Part shown: piece by piece, positions 15,387-20,868 of the stretch | Layout: each line of letters begins with the position of its first letter | Numbering within the stretch: the stretch's first letter is position 1 | Assembly: GCA_037444845.1 (NCBI GenBank) | Contig: JBBILQ010000051.1 | Coordinates: forward strand, 1 to 20,868 | DNA length: 20,868 nt | Direction: 5' to 3' | DNA from: JARYMI01 sp037444845 | GTDB lineage: Bacteria; Acidobacteriota; Aminicenantia; Aminicenantales; UBA8522 | Translations under genes and position numbers: made by a program | Notes under the pieces: generated by a model | The model's database searches: none | The model's input: the letters and a program-made list of their open reading frames with translations, nothing else | Told to the model about the DNA's origin: nothing

Positions 15387-15861
15387 CCGTTTCTTGCCAA
15401 AAGTGGGCTAAAGGGCCTATTGGCTGAAAAAACGGCTTCACCAGAGGCCCTACAATCAACGATCTCGGCCCAGTCCATATTAAACCCTTACCTCCAGACT
15501 GGCTTTTTTTGCCGCCGTCATGCGGTAACTGGGCAGATTGGCCGGAATATCCAGATAATAATCCTGTCCAAGACACCGCGGATTTCACTTTGACTGTTGG
15601 AATCCAGAATGCCTACCTGGGATAAAGTTCTCCAGGAAGTCGATGAACAGCTCAATGCTTTAAGAGTCCTCGAAAAACATATCAATTCCTATGCGCCTCC
15701 GTCTCAGTCGTAATCGGACGGCTGCGTTATCCTTTCGTCTGAAATATCCTACGCTGTCCCTCCGGGGGCCGCAAGCCAGCTAATGTCGAGCCTTTATTCC
15801 TGGCCAAGGAAATCGGTCATCGCCGCCTTGATAAACAAGATGTGGATGACCGCTCAGTCGT
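15387..15861. other. Gene-poor interval between the DUF39 fragment and the permease
   Basis: About 475 bases without a convincing gene. A short plus-strand reading frame at 15609-15713 begins MPTWDKVLQEVDEQLNALRV with no ribosome site. Another stretch near 15780-15866 reads VEPLFLAKEIGHRRLDKQDV and stops. Both look like coding debris, but I cannot assign a family. The minus-strand frame at 15355-15588 is rich in glycine and proline without recognisable motifs and was not called. Confidence 0.35.
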
Positions 15862-17127
15862 TTAACATCCCTTCAGGAAAAACCTATTCCAAAATTTAAG
15901 GCCGACATTGACCAGGATGATGAGGATCGGCACTTCGAGGAGCGGGCCGATAACCGTGGCGAAGGCCTGGTTGGAAGCGATGCCGAAAATGGCCACGGCC
16001 ACGGCGATGGCCAGCTCGAAATCGTTACTCGCGGCGGTGAAAGAAACGGCCGTCGTTTGAGGATAACCGGCGCCCATTTTATTGGCGATAAAAAACGCCG
16101 CAAACCACATGAGGAAGACAGTCCCCATCATAACGATGGTAACGATATAAACGGCTGCCTTTTTCACGCCAAAAACCCTCGTGATGGCCAGCATGCTGGG
16201 AAGGCTCATTCCTGGCCCCGTGAGAAGCAAGGCTAAAGCAGGGCCTTTGCCCATGCCTAATTTTAAGAGGGTATCAACAAACGGAGCTTCCGTCATCGTC
16301 GCAAAATAGCTGATGACTCCGATGAGCGTTGCCAGGAACGATGGCAGAACTCCTTTTCCTCCGAGCCAATTCTGGATGAAACTCTGGGGCAAAATCTTCC
16401 CGATGATCCCGACGACAAAAACCCCGATTAAAAGCAGTGGGAAGATGATTTTCACAAACCACCACGTTTCGGTGAGCCAGCCTTTAATTTCTTCCCTGCT
16501 TTTGGCATAGATAGCGAAAGCAACGACGAGCAGAGTCGCCGCCGCCCAGACATAAATTTTATGGAGATAAGGGCCCTTTCTGATTAAATAATTGGGCGCT
16601 AAGAGGGAAGCCAGAATGAGCAGCAGTAAAACGATATCGTTCCGCTTGATAATTCTTTTCGCCCCGGATTCTATCTGAAACTCGCGGCCTTTCTCCTCCT
16701 TTAGGAAGAAGGTGCTCATGATGCCTCCGACAACAAAGGCCATCAGCAAAGCCGCGATTACCCTTACCAGGGCCATGTTATAACCAAGAATAGCCCCGGT
16801 ATACATTAAGGCCAGGATGTTGGCCGCCGGGGCCACCCAGAGGATGATAAAGGCCGAGCCAACACCCGCCCCCTGATAATACAACCCGCTGGCTACAGGG
16901 ATCACCGTGCAGGAACAAATAGCGACGAAAAAACTGCTGACCGAGGCTAAAAGAAAGGAGTAGACTCGATTCGCGGCGGCGCCCAGATAACGGATAATCG
17001 CTTCTTTGGAAATAAAGCTGACCATGGCACCCGCCAGAAGAAAAGCCGGAATGAGGCAAGTAAGGACATGGAGGGCTATGTATTCCTTCAGAGCAAGAAA
17101 GCCTCCCCTTATAATCTCCCAGATCAT
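15862..17127 (-). CDS. ArsP/DUF318-type permease with an ACR3-like C-terminal segment
   Basis: The 421 aa membrane protein has about ten hydrophobic segments. Residues 1-340 have the two-repeat pattern of DUF318 (ArsP-like) permeases: AICSCTVIPVASGL with C71 and C73, LWVAPAANILALMYTGA, and in the second half SYFATMTEAPFVDTLLKLG and LTGPGMSLPSML. Residues about 355-411 instead match the end of ACR3 arsenite exporters: YPQTTAVSFTAASNDFELAI, then FGIASNQAFATVIGPLLEVP and LVNV. The predicted role is efflux of arsenic or another metalloid across the inner membrane. ACR3's own catalytic-Cys region is absent. AAGGGAG lies eight bases before the ATG. It follows arsR by 29 bases and is probably co-transcribed. 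A related metal or thiol substrate cannot be excluded. Confidence 0.82.
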   Translation of the reverse strand: MIWEIIRGGFLALKEYIALHVLTCLIPAFLLAGAMVSFISKEAIIRYLGAAANRVYSFLLASVSSFFVAICSCTVIPVASGLYYQGAGVGSAFIILWVAPAANILALMYTGAILGYNMALVRVIAALLMAFVVGGIMSTFFLKEEKGREFQIESGAKRIIKRNDIVLLLLILASLLAPNYLIRKGPYLHKIYVWAAATLLVVAFAIYAKSREEIKGWLTETWWFVKIIFPLLLIGVFVVGIIGKILPQSFIQNWLGGKGVLPSFLATLIGVISYFATMTEAPFVDTLLKLGMGKGPALALLLTGPGMSLPSMLAITRVFGVKKAAVYIVTIVMMGTVFLMWFAAFFIANKMGAGYPQTTAVSFTAASNDFELAIAVAVAIFGIASNQAFATVIGPLLEVPILIILVNVGLKFWNRFFLKGC

Positions 17128-17156
17128 ATTTGTTTCTCCCTTGATAAGCTCGCCTC

Positions 17157-17483
17157 TTAACTCACTCTGATTCCTCTGATCCTGACTTGAGGAATTTTTC
17201 CTTTCAGGGTCGGGGAGAGTTCAGCGGTGCGCTTGATTGCTTCAATAACTGGATTCTTCCTGACTTCGTCTGGAACGGAATAGACGATCCACCGTCCATC
17301 TTGCTTTGCTTCAAGCAAGCCATAGAATTTTAATATACGGAGCTGGTGCGAAAGACGGGATTGCTCCATGTTCAGGATCTCCTGAAGCTCACAAACGCAA
17401 AAATCCTTTTCCAGAAGGGTCAAAAACAACTGGAGACGGTTTTCGTTGGCGAGACCGTTTAGGATGTTTATCGTGTTTATCAT
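17157..17483 (-). CDS. arsR: ArsR-family metalloregulatory repressor
   Basis: The 108 aa protein is a winged-helix dimeric repressor of the ArsR/SmtB family that leaves DNA when it binds metalloid. It reads LNGLANENRLQLFLTLLEKD, then the metal-site helix FCVCELQEIL with C29 and C31, the recognition helix SRLSHQLRILKFYGLLEAKQ and the wing DGRWIVYSV. The CVC motif in helix alpha3 is the classical As(III)/Sb(III) site. It precedes the permease by 29 bases on the same strand and probably controls it. The start ATG has no strong ribosome site, so its translation may be weak. A palindromic site lies about 20-40 bases upstream. Confidence 0.88.
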   Translation of the reverse strand: MINTINILNGLANENRLQLFLTLLEKDFCVCELQEILNMEQSRLSHQLRILKFYGLLEAKQDGRWIVYSVPDEVRKNPVIEAIKRTAELSPTLKGKIPQVRIRGIRVS

Positions 17484-17504
17484 CGTTTTTAATTAAGCAT
17501 GAAC

Positions 17505-17524
17505 ATATGATAATATTTTCATAT
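17505..17524 (-). promoter_or_regulatory. Putative ArsR operator overlapping the arsR promoter
   Basis: ATATGA, eight bases, then TCATAT form an inverted repeat 22 bases upstream of the arsR start. On the minus strand a TATTAT -10-like box (17515-17510) lies inside it. The arrangement suits autorepression by ArsR. The -35 box (TTCGCC) is weak, so the promoter call is tentative. Confidence 0.42.
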
Positions 17525-17675
17525 ATAGAATAGGCGAATAGTCCTTTTTTGTCAGGAGCCTTTGACCAATGACTTCTGGATCGATGTTGACATTCCGATG
17601 CTCTTATGCACTTTTGAGTACATAGCTCGAAATACGCTCCTTAATTGGTGGCGATCAATGCTTAACAAGCAAAAT

Positions 17676-17700
17676 AATTCTCCTTGACAGAAGGAGAATT
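17676..17700. promoter_or_regulatory. Inverted repeat overlapping the -35 box of the ATPase gene
   Basis: AATTCTCCTT, a five-base spacer GACAG, and AAGGAGAATT form a perfect 10-base-arm inverted repeat. The TTGACA -35 box at 17684-17689 lies across its left arm and centre. A further TTCTCC occurs at 17711. This looks like an operator for an unidentified repressor. Confidence 0.55.
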
Positions 17701-17712
17701 TAATGATATATT
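17684..17712 (+). promoter_or_regulatory. Strong sigma-70 promoter for the DUF4143 ATPase
   Basis: TTGACA (17684-17689), exactly 17 bases, then TATATT (17707-17712). The -35 box is perfect and the -10 box has five of six matches. Transcription would start about 18 bases before the GTG start at 17737, giving a very short leader. Confidence 0.7.
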
Positions 17713-17736
17713 CTCCTCCGATTAGGGAGATATTTA

Positions 17737-19122
17737 GTGTCCAGGACAAAAAACGCGAAAAATTTTCCCTCCTCGATAGGCCCAGACTATTCCGCTTTTC
17801 GGTCTCGCCTGGTCGAGCAACTTGCCAATTCTCTGACAGCCCCTTTTCCGGAAGCGACGGAAAGGCGCGTTTTTAGGCGAATCGCTTTCCCCGGCAAGGC
17901 CACTGCTGTGGTCGGCATGCGGCGCGCCGGCAAGACCACGTTTCTCCATCAGGTCAGGCGAACCCTCATAGATCAGGGAATCCCTCGGGAGCGCCTTCCC
18001 TATGTCAACTTTGAGGATGAACGGCTCGCCGGCCTAACGGCAAATGAACTATCGATTCTAATCGAGGAATATTACCGGCGATTTCCCGCCTGGCGGGGAA
18101 AGGAAACGGTAGTCTGGTGCTTTGACGAGATCCAGAATGTGCCCGGATGGGAACGCTTCGTCCGCCGGCTGCTTGACAGCGAGAAAGTGGACGTCTATCT
18201 CAGCGGGTCGTCGGCAGCCCTTCTTTCCCGCGAGATCGCCACGGCTCTTCGCGGCAGGGCCTGGGAAGTGACCATCTTTCCTTTCAGCTTTGAGGAATAC
18301 CTGCGGCATCACAAGAAGGAGGCTCCGAAGAGGCTCGACCTGATATCGGCAAAGGAGCGATCGTCTTTACAGGGCGCGCTCAGAGAATACCTCAACGCCG
18401 GCGGATTCCCCGAAGCCCAGAGCCTGGATGGGGAAACTCGCTTTCAGCTCCTTTTGGATTATGTCGATGTGGCCATGCTTCGCGATGTTGTCGAACGGCA
18501 CAGAGTGAGAAACATCGTGAGCCTCCGCTGGCTGGTCCGGCATCTGCTGGGAAATCCGGGAGGCCTTTTCAGTGTCGAGAAGTTTCATGCGGCTTTGAAA
18601 TCCCAGGGACTGCCCGTGGCTCGAGATACGTTGCACGAGCTCCTTGGCTTTCTTGAGGATTGTTTTCTCATCAGGGTTTCCTGGATAGAAGGGGCCTCCG
18701 AGAGGAGGCGGATGGTTAATCCGCGAAAGGTATACCCCGTCGATCCCGGCCTGATTCCCGTCTTCGACCGCTCCGGCCGGAGCAATCTGGGTCATGCCCT
18801 GGAGACGGCCGTCCGGATCGAGCTCGAGCGCCGAGGTCTGGCAAGCTCTTACGTCCGGACAAAGGACGGATTTGAGGTTGATTTCCTGGCCCGTTCTCCG
18901 GAGGGACATGAAGCTCTGATTCAAGCCTGTCTCGATCTCGCCGAGACAGGCGCTATGGAAAGGGAGGTCCGCGGGCTGCTCTCGGCAGCGAAAGAACATC
19001 CCCGCGCCGCTCTGGAGGTGGTGACCCTCTTTCCCGAGACGGCCAGAAACGTTCCCGAAAATATTCAAGTCCATGACGCCGCTGTCTGGTTTCTTAAGCC
19101 TTTAGCGCCTGAAAAAACCTAA
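17737..19122 (+). CDS. AAA ATPase with C-terminal DUF4143 domain
   Basis: The 461 aa protein begins with GTG; AGGGAG sits seven bases before it. The N-terminal ATPase (AAA_14 type) shows Walker A GMRRAGKTT (60-68), Walker B VVWCFDEIQ (125-133) and LSGSSAALLSREIATALRGR (155-174), then FPFSFEEYL. The DUF4143 region includes LLDYVDVAMLRDVVERHRV and a late GHALETAV...FEVDFLAR segment, resembling a PD-(D/E)XK nuclease core. The family is widespread and often found next to mobile or accessory genes; its cellular function is unknown. It is likely cytoplasmic and stands alone behind its own promoter. The strand is opposite to arsR. Codon use resembles the dcw region. Confidence 0.9.
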   Translation: MSRTKNAKNFPSSIGPDYSAFRSRLVEQLANSLTAPFPEATERRVFRRIAFPGKATAVVGMRRAGKTTFLHQVRRTLIDQGIPRERLPYVNFEDERLAGLTANELSILIEEYYRRFPAWRGKETVVWCFDEIQNVPGWERFVRRLLDSEKVDVYLSGSSAALLSREIATALRGRAWEVTIFPFSFEEYLRHHKKEAPKRLDLISAKERSSLQGALREYLNAGGFPEAQSLDGETRFQLLLDYVDVAMLRDVVERHRVRNIVSLRWLVRHLLGNPGGLFSVEKFHAALKSQGLPVARDTLHELLGFLEDCFLIRVSWIEGASERRRMVNPRKVYPVDPGLIPVFDRSGRSNLGHALETAVRIELERRGLASSYVRTKDGFEVDFLARSPEGHEALIQACLDLAETGAMEREVRGLLSAAKEHPRAALEVVTLFPETARNVPENIQVHDAAVWFLKPLAPEKT

Positions 19123-19150
19123 GACCAGCCTCCACCATTTTGGGCTCAAT

Positions 19151-19180
19151 TTGACATCCCGGGGTATCACTTTTTATAGT
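19151..19180 (+). promoter_or_regulatory. Putative promoter of the ECF sigma operon
   Basis: TTGACA (19151-19156), an 18-base spacer and TATAGT (19175-19180; five of six) lie about 80 bases before the sigma start. A second TATAAT at 19193-19198 has no matching -35 box. The elements look housekeeping-type. I did not find a typical ECF GGAAC motif, so self-activation is not evident. Confidence 0.5.
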
Positions 19181-19260
19181 TTCCCACGTGTCTATAATAT
19201 AAAATGGGTTTTTTCATCGCCCAGTTTAGTGCCCTGAATTGATCCTCCTCGGTCAAGCGC

Positions 19261-19839
19261 ATGGCGGAAGATCAAGAGCTCATCCGAAGAATCGCCCGGA
19301 AAGACCATCTGGCTTTCCAGATTCTCGTCGATCGGTATCAAGCGTTAGTCCTAAGAACCTGCCGCAGCCTGCTGGATGACCCCGGAAATGCCGACGACAT
19401 CGCCCAGGAAGTTTTTTTCCAGGTTTATAAGTCGGCCGCGAAATTCCGCCACGACTCGAGCGTCTCCACCTGGGTCCGCCGGATCGCCGTCAACCGCTGC
19501 CTGAATTTCAACCGCGACAACAGAAAGTTTCGCTGGCTGGCGCGGCTCGACGAGGCCTCAGAAAACAAGGCCCGTTGGAGGGATGCTTTCCGGCCCTCGG
19601 CTGAAGACGGCCCCGAATCCGCACTCCAAGAGGCCGAGCGCAGACGCCTTATCCGGGAGGCCATCGCCTCGCTCTCAGAGAAACAGAAGACAATGCTCAC
19701 CCTGAACAAACTCGAAGGTTTTTCCTACCAGGAAATTGCCGACATCATGAACACATCAGTATCGGCGGTGGAGGCATGTCTCCACCGGGCAAAGGTCAAT
19801 CTTCAAAAGAAACTCGCTGCCCGCCTGAAGAAAACTTAG
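19261..19839 (+). CDS. ECF (RpoE-like) sigma factor
   Basis: The 192 aa protein is a group IV sigma factor. Region 2 is visible as FQILVDRYQALVLRTCRSLL, then NADDIAQEVFFQVYKSAAKF and STWVRRIAVNRCLNFNRDN. A charged linker leads to region 4: AIASLSEKQKTMLTLNKLEG, then FSYQEIADIMNTSVSAVEACLHRAK. The ATG at 19261 is directly preceded by a weak ribosome region, and no better start exists. It leads a likely three-gene operon with a zinc-finger anti-sigma factor 45 bases later and a Spy-like sensor. By analogy with CnrH-type sigma factors it would activate a metal- or envelope-stress regulon; that role is inferred from context. Confidence 0.92.
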   Translation: MAEDQELIRRIARKDHLAFQILVDRYQALVLRTCRSLLDDPGNADDIAQEVFFQVYKSAAKFRHDSSVSTWVRRIAVNRCLNFNRDNRKFRWLARLDEASENKARWRDAFRPSAEDGPESALQEAERRRLIREAIASLSEKQKTMLTLNKLEGFSYQEIADIMNTSVSAVEACLHRAKVNLQKKLAARLKKT

Positions 19840-19857
19840 GGTAGCCGTAAGTTTTTT
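19831..19857 (+). terminator. AT-rich hairpin over the sigma stop codon, possible attenuator
   Basis: AAAACTTA and TAAGTTTT pair across a nine-base loop (GGGTAGCCG), and the right arm continues into a T run. The stem is weak (eight base pairs, mostly A-T). It lies between the sigma and anti-sigma genes and could lower expression of the latter, if it works at all. Confidence 0.25.
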
Positions 19858-19884
19858 CGGCGCTGGCGTGTCTATTGTTATGGA

Positions 19885-20388
19885 ATGGAAGTGATGAAGA
19901 CGTTGAAAAGCAAAAAGGGCTGCCGCCTGATCGAGAGAAACCTGATCGGGATAGCTGAAAACGACCTTGAAAACGCTACATTCCGTGAAATCAAGGGACA
20001 TCTCGAGCACTGCCAGCCATGTGCCCGCCTCTGTCGAAACTTCAGCCAGACCTGGCAAAACATGTCTGTTCGGATGGAGATGTCCCGCTCTTCCGTGTCT
20101 CTGAGGAGCTTAATGGGAAAGGTGGCCGCCTACGATGAACATCCCTCCCGCTGGCCTGAGGTTTTTATTTCTGCCAGGCGGTTCTTCCGGCCAGCCGTTG
20201 CCTTCCTCCTGTTGTTGGCTGGAGTCCTTGCCGGGCACGAACTGGGGAGAATCTCACGAGACAGAGCCCGACTTGACTACTCCTTCGCCGTTCGTCTCCT
20301 CGGGAGCTTTGAGGATGTCCCCCCAGGCTCGGTGGCTGATTTTTATGTGAGCCGGCAGAGCCCGCAGAGAGAAAAAAATGAAAAATAA
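19885..20388 (+). CDS. Anti-sigma factor with ZAS zinc finger and one membrane helix
   Basis: The 167 aa protein has an N-terminal zinc-binding anti-sigma domain: GHLEHCQPCARL gives H39-x3-C43-x2-C46, the classic Hx3CxxC. A hydrophobic helix follows at about residues 100-117 (RRFFRPAVAFLLLLAGVLAG), then a periplasmic tail of about 50 residues. The N-terminal domain would hold the sigma factor encoded upstream at the membrane. Two nearby starts exist (19885 and 19894); the first was chosen, with low certainty. The gene overlaps the next one by 11 bases. The periplasmic part is short, as in CnrY-like proteins that rely on a separate sensor. Confidence 0.82.
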   Translation: MEVMKTLKSKKGCRLIERNLIGIAENDLENATFREIKGHLEHCQPCARLCRNFSQTWQNMSVRMEMSRSSVSLRSLMGKVAAYDEHPSRWPEVFISARRFFRPAVAFLLLLAGVLAGHELGRISRDRARLDYSFAVRLLGSFEDVPPGSVADFYVSRQSPQREKNEK

Positions 20389-20866
20389 AATCTTCGCCTC
20401 CGGGCTTGCCCTAATTGTCGTTATCAACATCTCCGCTCTGGTCACCTTCGCCTACCACCGCTGGCTCCGGCCGCAAGGGAAGGACGCCGCTTCGAGCCCT
20501 GCTTTTGAGGAGCACCTCTGCTTGAGCGGCGAGCAAAAAACCTGCCTGAAGGACCTCATGGCCTCTTATGACGCTGAGGTTAAAGAAATCCAGGGTCAGC
20601 TCCAGGAAAAAAGAAGGCTCTTAGTTGAAGAGATGAAAAAAGAAACGCTCGACCAGGCATCCATCGACAAGCTCATTGAGGACATCAGCCGGTTGCAAGC
20701 GGAAATCCAGAAAAAGGCAGTTCTTCATCTTTTCCAGGAAAAAAAGCTTTTGACTCCCGAGCAAAAGGGGCGATATCTCCAGATGCTTGAAAACCATGTC
20801 TGCCCTAAAGGAAACGGGCAGGATTCCGCCACGGATAAACATCAGGATTGCCTGAATTCCCACTGA
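20378..20866 (+). CDS. Periplasmic Spy/CnrX-like metal or stress sensor
   Basis: The 162 aa protein has an N-terminal hydrophobic helix (residues about 5-25), acting as an anchor or signal, then a long helical hairpin. Two LTxxQ-like motifs are visible: LSGEQKTCL (49-57) and LTPEQKGRYL (125-134), typical of Spy/CpxP/ZraP proteins. Potential metal ligands cluster near the ends: H46, C48 and C56, and H140, C142, H155, C158 and H162. The cysteines are more numerous than usual in this family and may bind soft metals. It starts inside the anti-sigma gene (11-base overlap) and completes a sigma, anti-sigma, sensor cassette. It may signal metal excess to the anti-sigma factor; this is inferred from CnrYXH architecture. 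Confidence 0.82.
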   Translation: MKNKIFASGLALIVVINISALVTFAYHRWLRPQGKDAASSPAFEEHLCLSGEQKTCLKDLMASYDAEVKEIQGQLQEKRRLLVEEMKKETLDQASIDKLIEDISRLQAEIQKKAVLHLFQEKKLLTPEQKGRYLQMLENHVCPKGNGQDSATDKHQDCLNSH

Positions 20867-20868
20867 GG

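Noticed and set aside
15355..15588. 77-codon minus-strand frame after the DUF39 fragment
   Set aside because: No motif and overlaps the direct repeats; more likely non-coding debris.

Overview
The window is a bacterial chromosomal segment. It opens with the 3' half of a division and cell-wall (dcw) operon and continues into accessory DNA. The dcw genes use mostly ATC, GTC, GCC and CTC codons, sit head to tail and often overlap. Gene order (ftsW-murG-murC-ftsQ-ftsA-ftsZ with no murB or ddl between murC and ftsQ), a large secreted M14 carboxypeptidase and the protein styles suggest an uncultured anaerobic lineage of the Aminicenantes/Acidobacteriota type. That assignment is an inference from style and was not tested.

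Layout. Bases 1-8014 hold the operon: ftsW (5' end missing), murG, murC, ftsQ, ftsA and ftsZ, then hutI (imidazolonepropionase), whose start overlaps the ftsZ end. These genes make lipid II (MurC, MurG), move or polymerise it (FtsW) and build the Z-ring (FtsZ, FtsA, FtsQ); HutI is a metabolic passenger. Bases 8025-8188 form a small non-coding element with about 26-base terminal inverted repeats. Then come a one-helix membrane protein of unknown function and a secreted zinc carboxypeptidase (9083-11710).

Bases 11780-12608 on the minus strand are a gene graveyard: pieces of a GntR/YtrA-type regulator, an ABC-transporter ATPase and a beta-propeller protein, joined by deletions and frameshifts. 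A HicA/HicB toxin-antitoxin pair (12840-13288) follows, with a perfect palindrome over its promoter and a shortened HicB. Bases about 13350-15341 have visibly different codon use and carry a histidyl-tRNA synthetase lacking its N-terminal third, an intact Thi4-type thiazole synthase, and a DUF39 homocysteine-biosynthesis gene broken by a 5-base duplication and then truncated. The block is cut at both ends, so it is either a transferred fragment or an assembly join.

Bases 15342-15861 have no convincing gene. Next is an arsenic-type operon on the minus strand: arsR (CVC metal-site motif) followed by a permease that combines an ArsP/DUF318 body with an ACR3-like C-terminal tail. A DUF4143 AAA ATPase lies behind a strong promoter with a 10-base inverted repeat. 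The window ends with an ECF sigma factor, a zinc-finger anti-sigma factor and a Spy/CnrX-like periplasmic sensor, an arrangement like CnrH-CnrY-CnrX metal sensing.

I do not see a clearly new biological system. The best candidates for a second look are the hybrid permease, the three-gene metal-stress sigma cassette, the double-truncated thi4 block and the promoter-overlapping operators.
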